DNA of 64,000 nucleotides from Abditibacteriaceae bacterium (GTDB taxonomy: Bacteria; Armatimonadota; Abditibacteriia; Abditibacteriales; Abditibacteriaceae). The notes beneath the pieces were generated by a model. The model saw only the letters and a program-made list of their open reading frames with translations. It was not told the origin of the DNA and made no database searches. Below, in pieces: positions 47,055 to 55,496 of this stretch (the stretch's first letter is position 1; every line of letters starts with the position of its first letter). A program made the position numbers and the translations under genes. The DNA lies in NCBI GenBank assembly GCA_019239895.1, contig JAFAZH010000060.1, forward strand, positions 62,001 to 126,000, given 5' to 3'.

Positions 47055-47543
47055 TTAATAGGTGCGACGGCTTTCCAGGCCACTCCAAAAATTGAGCAGT
47101 TCAAGACATTCATCGCGCAAGAAGTCGGGGACGATCTCGACTGGCGAGCCGCCCAACTCGCGCATCTGAAAATTCGAGAGTGACATCTCGTTGAAGCCCA
47201 GTGCATCCACATCGGCGATACTGGTGCCGTAGTAGATGCGTTTACAGCGTGCCCAGTGGATAGACGCGAAGCACATGGGGCACGGCTCCGTTGTGGAGTA
47301 GATTTCCGCGCCTTCCAGCAGGTGATAGCGTAATTTGTCGCAAGCCCGGCGAATGGCCATGACCTCGGCGTGCGCGGTTGGGTCGTGATTGGCTAAGACG
47401 TGGTTGCTGGACACGCTGAGAATCTGGCCGTCGCGGACAATGCACGCACCAAATGGTCCGCCCGCCGCACGCGTAACACTATTGCGGGCCGCTGCAATGG
47501 CAGCGCGCATAAATTCTTCAGGGGTATGCAGAAGTGTGTTCAT
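47055..47543 (-). CDS. Zinc-dependent nucleoside/guanine deaminase
   Basis: 162 residues from the ATG at 47543; the open frame continues upstream but the extra 77 codons are not protein-like. The zinc-binding motifs of the cytidine/deoxycytidylate deaminase fold are present: TAHAEVMAIRRA (His and catalytic Glu) and EPCPMCFASIHWARC (two Cys). The spacing, the NHVLANHDPTAHAE stretch and FNEMSLSNFQMREL near the end fit guanine-deaminase-type members, which turn guanine into xanthine. tRNA adenosine deaminase is the main alternative. No purine genes are adjacent. Confidence 0.87.
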   Translation of the reverse strand: MNTLLHTPEEFMRAAIAAARNSVTRAAGGPFGACIVRDGQILSVSSNHVLANHDPTAHAEVMAIRRACDKLRYHLLEGAEIYSTTEPCPMCFASIHWARCKRIYYGTSIADVDALGFNEMSLSNFQMRELGGSPVEIVPDFLRDECLELLNFWSGLESRRTY

Positions 47544-47990
47544 GGGTAAGTTCCTTCGCTCTTTGCACGGAGCACAAAGCGAAAGCATAGCAGGCAGGGC
47601 ACGCGGCGTCAAACGGCACCCAGAGTTGACAGGGCAGAAAGATTTTAAGGCACAATATGCCGCAGGAATTAGGCAGAAGCTGGGTTGAGGACAATTGAAG
47701 AAGGCACGAGCGAAGTAGTCATAAACAGCACGATGCGCGTTCTCGCGCGATGCCCTGGCTCGTTGCAACGACAAGGCAGGCGTCGGGCTGGTGCCGCGCG
47801 TGGACGCGCTGGGCGATTTCGTTGGACACTACGCAGCGCTCCAGTTCACTCTGCTTTTAATTTGGCTGCCTGTGCTGGTGCACCCTGCTTTGGTTTAATA
47901 TAAAAAGTAGAGTATGAACTCTTAGCAATCCTGTGGATGATCCATGTTTCCAGCGGTTGTGAGATAATCCATCAGCACTAAGGAGTCGTT
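47544..47990. other. Non-coding gap between deaminase and GH-A hydrolase genes
   Basis: About 450 bp. A frame at about 47745-47900 reads protein-like (AGVGLVPRVDALGDFVGHY, then a hydrophobic LLLIWLPVLV) but has no start codon and stops at once, so it may be a gene remnant. Near the right end is AAGGAG (47979-47984), the probable ribosome binding site of the next gene. No other feature seen. Confidence 0.35.
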
Positions 47991-49379
47991 ATAAAACTCA
48001 CTCAAGAATCTAAGCAATGCATAACCTCCCATAACTCCATTCGCACACTCTGGTGCCTGCCATTCTTCCTGCTGACTCCGCTGGTTACAACATCGCGGCC
48101 TGCTAAAGCCGCCGCGACAACCGCCATCCGGGCCAATGATTTCCTTAATAGCATCGGCACCCAATCCGCCATTTCGGTGCGGGGCGAGAATTTCCAGAAG
48201 ACCATTGAGTGTGCCAAATACCTTGGCGCGCGATGGTTCCGGGCTGGCGTCGAGGGCAATGTGCCGATTCAGCAGTACATTGACCTGCATCAGCAAGCCG
48301 GACTACGCTTTAGCTGGGGGCTGGGCAGCGGCGGCTCCAACCTGTCCAAGCTTATCGAGACCGCTCGGCAAGTGGCGGCAGCGGGTGCGCTGCTGGGTTT
48401 TGAAGGGCCAAATGAACCCAATAACTGGGGTATCACCTATGGAGGACAGACGGGCGGCAGAGACCAGTCGTGGGTTCCCGTAGCGAATTTACAACGCGAT
48501 CTTTACCAGGCGGTTAAAAGCGATCCACTGTTGAAAAATTATCCTGTCTTTTCCATCAGCGAAAATGGTGCGGAGAAGGATAACGTCGGCTTACAATTTC
48601 TGACTATCCCTAAAGGCGCGGGCACCACGATGCCGGAGGGCACCAAATATGCCGACTACGCCAATGTTCACAACTATATTTATCATCCAAACTCGCCCAA
48701 CGTCGAGGACAATAAGACATGGAATGCCGCTGACCCTGGCCCAGCCTGCAAGGTAGATGGACTTTATGGTGAGTATGGTGTGACGTGGGCGCATCACTAT
48801 CTCGGTTACTCAACGACTGATCTTGTCACCTTGCCCCGCGTGACCACAGAAACAGGCACGACCATCGGCAATGGTGTTACAGAAGAAATCCACGCATTGA
48901 ATCTGCTCAGCATGTACCTGGATCAGTTCAAGCGTGGGTGGAGCTATACCAATGTCTACTTGCTCCGCGACCGCGTAGACGAGGGCGGCAATCAGCAATT
49001 CGGTTTCTATAGGCCGGACTACACACCGCGCAAAGCGGCGGTTTATCTGCACAACCTGACGACCATTCTGGCAGATAGCGGTTCTGGGGCGAAGTTGGGT
49101 CAACTGAATTACACCATTCCCGAAGAACCCGCCACTGTGCATGACATGCTGTTACAAAAAAGTGATGGCACCCTAGCCCTGGTAGTGTGGGGTGAACAGG
49201 TTCAAGGCAGCAGCAATGTCACCATCCATCTGGGCCATCGCTATGCAGGCATCCAGGTTTACGATCCGACTGTGGGCACGACACCTGTCCAGACGCCCGT
49301 TAGAAGTGATTCGCTCGCTTTGACGTTGAGCGACCATCCCTTAATTATCACTATCCCAACACGCCGCAGCCGAGGTTAG
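47991..49379 (+). CDS. Secreted clan GH-A glycoside hydrolase with apparent ATA start
   Basis: 463 residues if translation begins at the ATA at 47991, 6 bp after AAGGAG. From there the frame encodes a signal peptide (RTLWCLPFFLLTPLV, cleavage near AKAAA) and then the hydrolase without a break; starting instead at the first in-frame GTG (48177) would remove the signal peptide and first strand. The TIM barrel has GFEGPNEPNNWG (acid/base Glu), YANVHNYIYHP and VTTETGT (likely nucleophile Glu), then a C-terminal beta domain. Family resembles GH39-like or unclassified GH-A members; substrate unknown. ATG mutated to ATA, or a rare start, is the simplest reading. Confidence 0.7.
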   Translation: MKLTQESKQCITSHNSIRTLWCLPFFLLTPLVTTSRPAKAAATTAIRANDFLNSIGTQSAISVRGENFQKTIECAKYLGARWFRAGVEGNVPIQQYIDLHQQAGLRFSWGLGSGGSNLSKLIETARQVAAAGALLGFEGPNEPNNWGITYGGQTGGRDQSWVPVANLQRDLYQAVKSDPLLKNYPVFSISENGAEKDNVGLQFLTIPKGAGTTMPEGTKYADYANVHNYIYHPNSPNVEDNKTWNAADPGPACKVDGLYGEYGVTWAHHYLGYSTTDLVTLPRVTTETGTTIGNGVTEEIHALNLLSMYLDQFKRGWSYTNVYLLRDRVDEGGNQQFGFYRPDYTPRKAAVYLHNLTTILADSGSGAKLGQLNYTIPEEPATVHDMLLQKSDGTLALVVWGEQVQGSSNVTIHLGHRYAGIQVYDPTVGTTPVQTPVRSDSLALTLSDHPLIITIPTRRSRG

Positions 49380-49411
49380 AGCACCGCAACACATTGGTTT
49401 TCCGTCGAGCG

Positions 49412-50692
49412 TTACACCTGGTTTTGTGCAGGGACTTCGGCTCGAAACAGTTTCGTTGCGGCCAGGGCAAGACTTAATTGAACGGCACCAAATAGTGTCA
49501 TAATCACGCCGAAGCCCCAGTGCTGCATCCCCCATCCAAAGGTCAGACTGCCCAGTGCCAAACCGAGAAAGAGCGTAAATGTATTTAAGCCCATCGCTTG
49601 CCCCCGGCGTTCAGGTGACAGCGTGGTTACAATACCAGCAAGCAGGGGATGGGACATATCGAATCCCAGGGATAGCGTAGTCATAACCACTACCGCCATG
49701 ATGAGAGGCAGGGGTAAAGTTAAGGCGAGGCCAGAAAGGGCCGCGAGAGCCAAACCCCAGGGCAGTAATTTGCCGCGCCCGTGGCGGTCAATCACCTTGC
49801 CAATGAGCGGGCCACCTAAAAAGCCGGGGATGCCGTAGCCCAGCAACGCCAGGCCAATGCCTGACGCACTGAGATGATAGCGGTCGAAGAGATAGACGCC
49901 GAGCCAGGTAAACACCCCGGAGTGGAAAAAGCCATTGAACAGGATATAACCAAAGGTGCGCTGACCCCGACCTGTGCCGAGCAGATGAGCATAGCCACTG
50001 ATGATTTTGCTCAGGGAAAACTGATGGCCTGTGGCGGGGGCTGGTGGAATGCGGTGCCAATAATAAAGGGTTCCAGCAGCCGGAAGGACACTGAGCACTC
50101 CAATGCCCAGAAATAGACCCTGCCAGCCGATGATGGGTGTCAGCAGTCCACCAAGTGTCGTGCCGAATGCTTGCCCACCAGCAATGGCCCCAAAAAGCCA
50201 CCCCAGTGCCCGTCCACGTTCAGCGAAGGCAAAGGTATCGCCGATGAGCGTCAAGGCGGTTACAGCGATTCCGCTGCCCGCAAATCCGGTGAGGATGCGC
50301 CACACTAGCATGTCGTGCGCTGAGTGAGCCGTAGCTGTTAGGGCGCAGCAGACCGCGAATGCCATCAGGCAAACGAACAGAATGCCGCGCCGTCCAAAAC
50401 GATCTGCCAGCAGCCCATAGGCGAAAGTTCCCAAGGCGTAGGGCAGCAGATAGGCTGGCACCATCAAGCCCACCGTCTCGCGGGACACCGCGAATTTCGC
50501 CGCTAAGTAAGGAATCAAGGGCGCTATCATGTAGCTCTGGAAGAAAAGCAAAAATGCTGAAGCTAAGAGGCAGCGCAGCAATCCAAAACGCCACGCCTGA
50601 TTCTCTACATTATCCACCCCTACGACCGCGTGACTTATGCTCTTAACCGCATCACTACCATACTCCTCAATTCCTGCTGTTTTCTGCAACAT
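49412..50692 (-). CDS. Major facilitator superfamily drug/metabolite exporter
   Basis: 426 residues with twelve hydrophobic segments. Loop 2-3 holds the family motif GLLADRFGRRGIL, and segment 5 the proline/glycine-rich pattern of drug-proton antiporters (GWLFGAIAGGQAFGTTLGG). The set of features fits the DHA1 group (multidrug or sugar-efflux type) rather than an uptake permease. It lies 97 bp after the Rrf2-type gene on the same strand, so it is probably the target, or part of the operon, of that regulator. Cargo cannot be inferred. Confidence 0.87.
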   Translation of the reverse strand: MLQKTAGIEEYGSDAVKSISHAVVGVDNVENQAWRFGLLRCLLASAFLLFFQSYMIAPLIPYLAAKFAVSRETVGLMVPAYLLPYALGTFAYGLLADRFGRRGILFVCLMAFAVCCALTATAHSAHDMLVWRILTGFAGSGIAVTALTLIGDTFAFAERGRALGWLFGAIAGGQAFGTTLGGLLTPIIGWQGLFLGIGVLSVLPAAGTLYYWHRIPPAPATGHQFSLSKIISGYAHLLGTGRGQRTFGYILFNGFFHSGVFTWLGVYLFDRYHLSASGIGLALLGYGIPGFLGGPLIGKVIDRHGRGKLLPWGLALAALSGLALTLPLPLIMAVVVMTTLSLGFDMSHPLLAGIVTTLSPERRGQAMGLNTFTLFLGLALGSLTFGWGMQHWGFGVIMTLFGAVQLSLALAATKLFRAEVPAQNQV

Positions 50693-50789
50693 GCTTTTCC
50701 TCTCGATCTTTAATTTAGAACCGATATAGTTTCAAATAGTGGCGTGTTGGGACAATTCGCTGATCCTTGATTCTCATGTTAGATGCTAA

Positions 50790-51209
50790 CTAGCGGGGCA
50801 AACGCTGTAACTCTTCCAACTGCTGGGCCAGTGTCTTGCGCTCCAGAGTTTGCTGGAGCGCCTGCTCCGCTTCGGAGAGTGTTGGCAGCAAAGCCCGTTG
50901 AATGCGGCTGCCAATAGGACACTTAGGGTTCGGTGTCTGAGCATGTAGGGCGAAGAGATTTTCTGGTTCTACAGCACGGTAAATATCGCCCAGGGTAATC
51001 TCGGCGGCGGCACGGGCGAGGCGCGAGCCACCCGTTGGCCCGGTCTGGGTCACAACCAGACCTGCCCTGGCTAACTGCCGCATCACGCGCCGCAGAAAAA
51101 CCGGATTGGAATTAATGCTGCGCGCCGCGTCCGCCGAAGTCATAGGCTCTGTACCGCGCCGTGCCATCACTAACATTAAGTGGACAGCGAGGACAAAATG
51201 ACTATTCAT
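50790..51209 (-). CDS. Rrf2 family transcriptional regulator
   Basis: 139 residues from the ATG at 51209 (MNSHFVLAVHLMLVMARR). A winged helix fills the first 80 residues (SADAARSINSNPVFLRRVMRQLARAG, GGSRLARAAAEITLGDIY). Of the Fe-S-coordinating cysteines of IscR/NsrR only a single Cys in NPKCPIGSRI remains, so it is closer to the YwnA-like, cluster-free branch. An imperfect palindrome in the promoter (51228-51250) suggests autoregulation. The MFS gene follows on the same strand. Confidence 0.87.
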   Translation of the reverse strand: MNSHFVLAVHLMLVMARRGTEPMTSADAARSINSNPVFLRRVMRQLARAGLVVTQTGPTGGSRLARAAAEITLGDIYRAVEPENLFALHAQTPNPKCPIGSRIQRALLPTLSEAEQALQQTLERKTLAQQLEELQRLPR

Positions 51210-51227
51210 GAATAACATCACCCATTA

Positions 51228-51250
51228 TTTGATACCATTATGGTGTCAAA
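51228..51250. promoter_or_regulatory. Palindromic operator candidate for the Rrf2-type regulator
   Basis: TTTGATACCA-TTA-TGGTGTCAAA, a 23-bp dyad with one mismatched pair, about 20 bp before the regulator's start codon. Part of its right half (GTxTCAAATAG) recurs near 50730, in the gap before the MFS gene. Confidence 0.55.
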
Positions 51251-51388
51251 TAGACGAGTCTGTCAAGAGGGGTATTAAGAATTTATCTGAAGGGGCTGGC
51301 TTCTTCTAATCGAGTAGTGGGGGACAACTATTGGAAGAGGAAAGCCAGCCCTGCATTTGCTGCTGTTAGGAACTTATTACGGCACCTT

Positions 51389-54300
51389 TCAAGGCGAACT
51401 AATCGGTTTGATGGCCGAGGATGAAGTTAGTTTGATAGCCGAAGATGAAGTCAATGGCGACCAGTTATCGGGAAGCCCCAGAATGTGCAGCGTCACAATC
51501 TGGTCGTGGCCGATGGGCATAGTAACGATGCGTCCTTGCACACGCAAACGACGCCTGGCGAGACGGCGTTCTAAGATGTCAGTCTCCTCAACGCGAACTG
51601 GTTGCGAGAATCTAAGGCGCGCAGTCGTGTTGCGGCCCTGGGTCTCGAACAGGCGCAAGATGTAGCCGGGGCCATCCTCGCAATGTTTGAGCGCGCCCGC
51701 AACGACATTGGTAGCCGGTTCCAGGGTGAAGGTAGGAAGCGGCGCAGTCTGGCCACGATGTCTCTCCGTGACTACGCCCCGGAGAGGAATGTTGAGAGCA
51801 AGTCCGGCCTGTTCCGACTGCGCCAATCGCCAGTCACCCGCATGAGGCAGCAGAGAATAGGTGAACACTTGCGTGCCCTCGTCGGGGTTGGGATCAGGAT
51901 TGCTGGAAGAGCGCAGCAGGGTGAGGCGGAAGCGGTTGCCCTGGGTGTCTGCGCCGTATTTGCAGTCGTTCAAGATGGTCAGGCCATAGCGCGGCGTGGT
52001 GGATGAGGCGGCGGCTAAGGTGGCGGCAAACAGATGCAAGTTGGTGTTATAGGGCAGGCGCAGGCGCACCGGGCGCTGGTCAGACGGCAATTGTAGGGAG
52101 GTAATCCAAAAATGGGTTGTCATAGCGCGCAGGCCCTCGGCAGTGTGCTGGCGCTCAAAAGTGAAAGCCGCCTCGTTATGGAGACTGCCACCCAGCACCC
52201 AGTCATTCATACGCACAGGCAGCCGCGTCAGGTGGCCCTGTGTTCCTTCTACCGAGAATAACCCGCCCTGATCACCGGGAGCCGCCGCGCCGAGCAGATA
52301 TAAAGTCTTGCCGCGGCTGCTGGGAGGAAGTTGAATAACCTGGCCGTTACAGGCGATATTGTCGGATCCAATGTGACCCGTCAGACGAAATGGGATATGG
52401 TTTGCGCCCAAGTGATAGAGACCCGGTGGCGGCAGTGAGGCCGAGTCATAGCCGCGTTTTTCGGTATCGAAATCGCCCGTGCTCTGGCTGTTGAATAGGG
52501 CATCGAGGAGGAGGGGAGTCCCGGTTTGCACCGGATGGATTTCTTGTTCAGTGACATCCATCCACTTCTGGCCGGGATATTCCTGCCCGGAGGTGGGGCG
52601 CTCGATGCTGCCATAGGGAATACCCGCCCGTGCTGCCGGGTGTGCCATGTTGAGCGGGAGGAGAGCCTTAAGGGTTTGTCCATGCTCATGCCATTCCACT
52701 GTCGTGGGCAAATCCAGACGGGGCAGGTCGTTCCACAGCGTAATGTCCTGCGAGAAGGTGGATTTGTTGAAGCTGTGCTGCACCCGCACGATAGCGCAAA
52801 CCGGGCCGCGCGCTATGAGCTGCACCTGCGCCCCGGCAGCAAGCGGATGTTGCTCGCCAGTAAAGTCCAAATCCCAGGCATTGGCTTTATCGCCCAGCAC
52901 TTGGAGCAGGTTGCCCGCCTCACCGGGCTTAATCATCTCCTGTCCCGTTTTCTTATCGAGCAAGCTGGTGATAAGGCCAGTGATGCGAGTGATGGAAGCA
53001 CGCATAAACTCGTTTTCCAGCACGATGCGCTCTGCGGACTCTTGCGCTGTCACCTGATGTTGGCTATTGCCTTGAGGAGCACTAGCACTCAGTAAATAGT
53101 TCTTGTGCCCAAAGCCTGGCACATCCCTGGCCACAAAGACGAGGGTATGTCCATCCAGTGCTTGCAGCGGCAGGAGCGTGCCTTGCACGTCACGGACAGC
53201 AGCAAATTGAGACGCATCATCTACCGTGAGGCGCACCACATCAGAACGCGGGAAGGATAACGCATTCCATACCACAACGGGCCGCTCTGCCGCTCGACCG
53301 TTGGTGGCACCTCCGGTGGTATCCACACTGGCTGTCAGAGCTGCTAAGGATTGGTCGGCCTGGGCACTTTCAAAGGCAAATGCCGAGGCCAACTGCTCGT
53401 GCATCCAATCATAGGTGGAGTGGATGGCCGAACCACACATAATATCGTGGAACTGGGCAAACACAGTCGGCTTCCACGCCTCTTCAAAGGCCGCGACGGG
53501 ATAGGGTTGCCCGGACATCGCTGCCAGAGAAGCGAAGACTTCATCGTCATAAAGATTGTTTTCACTCTGCCGCACGGCTTTCTTCATATCGGCATGGGTG
53601 GTGTAACAACCAACCGCCACATATTGCAGGTCGGTATCTACAACGGGCAAGGCCGCAAGTTGGGCCTCACTGCGCAAACGCTGAAAATAAGCATCGGCGG
53701 TGAGGAAGTGAACGCGGGGCAAGAGCGGGTCGGATTGAAACTCCTTGCCATCTAAGATCATGTCCCGTGTGGGGCCACCACCATGATCGCCAACTCCGAA
53801 AATCACCACGTCTTGTTTGAGGCCGAGACTCTTCTCGGTTTGCCAGGGCCGCAGCAGTTGATCGGGGGTTATCGGCTCATCATAACTGTTATCGGTCTTG
53901 GCTTTGAGCACCCGCGAACCATCGGGCGCTTGCCACCACGAAAAGTGCAGGTTGTCGCCACCGCGCATGTGATAGAAGTTCTGAATCCCTACGCCCTGCA
54001 TAAGCTGCGGCAACTGCCAGGAATGACCAAACGAATCGGGCAGCCAACCCGTGGTGGCATAGCGGCCAAAGTTGGCTTTGAAATAGCGTTGCCCCAGGAA
54101 GAAGGAGCGAGCGAGCGCCTCGCCACTGGGCATATTCGTATCGGATTCACCCCACAGGCCGCCGACTAAGTCCCACTGCCCACGCTGTTGGGTCTGCTGC
54201 ATCCGCCGGAACTCTTCGGGATACATTTGCTGGATGGGCACATAGGCTCCCGGTTGGCTCTGCACAAAGCCAAAGTCCGGGAACATATCCATCAGTTTCA

Positions 54301-55156
54301 TGGCGCTATCCCAGGTACGGTGGCAGGTATCAATCGTTTCTGGCCACGTCCAGAGCCAGTTCATGTCAATGTGGCTGTGGCCGATATAATAGAGGTCATA
54401 CTGGCGCGTGAGGGGTGCCAGAGTGGTGAGCGTCTGCTGCGCCAGGGCTAATGCCGGGCCAGCCTGTTGCCAGTCATGAGCGCGCAACGCCGCTAAATTC
54501 ACCTGCGCTTCAGAACGTTGGATAATGGCATGAACCTGCTGTGGCAGCGGAGAGACCCCCTGCAATGCGACGCCTTGCACAAATTGCAAGTCCCTTTGAT
54601 AACGCTCCAACGCGGGCTGCACGCTGCCCAACGCATCATACACCACTTGCGCTTTGCGCAGGCCACCATGCGGGCCGACGGTATTGAGGCCCCGCAAGGC
54701 AATATTGAAAACCTGGCCAGGATGGGCATGGGCCGCTAAGACTAAATGCCCATCGTCCCACAGGAAGCGATCAGCGGGTTTGCCGTCCAGATAAATCTGC
54801 CCCTCATCATCTATGCCCACTTCGAGGCGCAGCTCATCGCCTTCAGTAGACACGCCACCTATTTGCGCTGGCACCACATAGCGGGTGCGAAACCAGACCT
54901 GAGAATGTTCGCCCTGCCATTCAAAACCCGGCGCTACGGTCTGCCAGTTTGAATCATCCACACCGACTGCCGCGCCACCCTCGGCTGCGGATTGTTGAAA
55001 CTTCCAATCCGCTAAGGGCACAACGGTACGCTGCTGCGACACGAGTTGGTTCAATTGATCCGAGAGCGCATCGGCCTGGGCAGAATGGTTAGAGGAAGCT
55101 AACAGCAGTACAGCAAGAGGTAGAAGTAACAAGTGAGCCAACGTCTGTTTATTCAT
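51389..55156 (-). CDS. Secreted GH38 alpha-mannosidase
   Basis: 1255 residues with a signal peptide (about 1-27, ending SAQAD). A beta-sandwich leader (about 40-200) precedes the GH38 catalytic domain (about 255-560): GHSHIDMNWLWTWPE carries the His and Asp zinc ligands and WLPDSFGHSWQLPQLM the nucleophile Asp. The middle helical and C-terminal beta-sandwich regions (about 600-1200) are those of the family. It would release alpha-linked mannose from glycans or glycoproteins. The last 20 residues contain two near-copies of a short Ser/Ala-Ile-Lys unit, encoded by an imperfect DNA tandem repeat at 51415-51457, an atypical tail. No neighbouring sugar genes. Confidence 0.9.
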   Translation of the reverse strand: MNKQTLAHLLLLPLAVLLLASSNHSAQADALSDQLNQLVSQQRTVVPLADWKFQQSAAEGGAAVGVDDSNWQTVAPGFEWQGEHSQVWFRTRYVVPAQIGGVSTEGDELRLEVGIDDEGQIYLDGKPADRFLWDDGHLVLAAHAHPGQVFNIALRGLNTVGPHGGLRKAQVVYDALGSVQPALERYQRDLQFVQGVALQGVSPLPQQVHAIIQRSEAQVNLAALRAHDWQQAGPALALAQQTLTTLAPLTRQYDLYYIGHSHIDMNWLWTWPETIDTCHRTWDSAMKLMDMFPDFGFVQSQPGAYVPIQQMYPEEFRRMQQTQQRGQWDLVGGLWGESDTNMPSGEALARSFFLGQRYFKANFGRYATTGWLPDSFGHSWQLPQLMQGVGIQNFYHMRGGDNLHFSWWQAPDGSRVLKAKTDNSYDEPITPDQLLRPWQTEKSLGLKQDVVIFGVGDHGGGPTRDMILDGKEFQSDPLLPRVHFLTADAYFQRLRSEAQLAALPVVDTDLQYVAVGCYTTHADMKKAVRQSENNLYDDEVFASLAAMSGQPYPVAAFEEAWKPTVFAQFHDIMCGSAIHSTYDWMHEQLASAFAFESAQADQSLAALTASVDTTGGATNGRAAERPVVVWNALSFPRSDVVRLTVDDASQFAAVRDVQGTLLPLQALDGHTLVFVARDVPGFGHKNYLLSASAPQGNSQHQVTAQESAERIVLENEFMRASITRITGLITSLLDKKTGQEMIKPGEAGNLLQVLGDKANAWDLDFTGEQHPLAAGAQVQLIARGPVCAIVRVQHSFNKSTFSQDITLWNDLPRLDLPTTVEWHEHGQTLKALLPLNMAHPAARAGIPYGSIERPTSGQEYPGQKWMDVTEQEIHPVQTGTPLLLDALFNSQSTGDFDTEKRGYDSASLPPPGLYHLGANHIPFRLTGHIGSDNIACNGQVIQLPPSSRGKTLYLLGAAAPGDQGGLFSVEGTQGHLTRLPVRMNDWVLGGSLHNEAAFTFERQHTAEGLRAMTTHFWITSLQLPSDQRPVRLRLPYNTNLHLFAATLAAASSTTPRYGLTILNDCKYGADTQGNRFRLTLLRSSSNPDPNPDEGTQVFTYSLLPHAGDWRLAQSEQAGLALNIPLRGVVTERHRGQTAPLPTFTLEPATNVVAGALKHCEDGPGYILRLFETQGRNTTARLRFSQPVRVEETDILERRLARRRLRVQGRIVTMPIGHDQIVTLHILGLPDNWSPLTSSSAIKLTSSSAIKPISSP

Positions 55157-55496
55157 AGATTTCCTTATTTTATATTACGCGGGTTGGGACAGTAAAACCA
55201 CCAATACCTCGAACCAATGGGAATGGCTTTTGGATGCTTTTGCGAACCTCCAGAGATTCAGTATCGAAGCCCATTATCCTCCTTGCCCCAAACTGCCTCA
55301 AGGCTCGTATCAGCAGGGGTCTAGGGTTAGGCGATAACGCGCTAACCGATAAACTGAGCTAAGGTTTCATTGTCGTCCCTCCTGGTGGGAGTGCAGTAGT
55401 AATTGAATAGGCGCACCAATTCTCAAAAGTGTGTACGGTTTTGGATTGGGCGACAGTTTATTACTGAATCCGTGAAACCGTAGAGGAGGGAAAGAA
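55157..55496. other. Divergent promoter region between GH38 and sigma factor genes
   Basis: About 340 bp between two genes reading away from each other. GAGGAGGG near 55486 is the ribosome binding site of the sigma gene. GGTTAGGCGATAACGCGCTAACC (about 55327-55349) is a small imperfect palindrome. Nothing else recognised. Confidence 0.35.
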
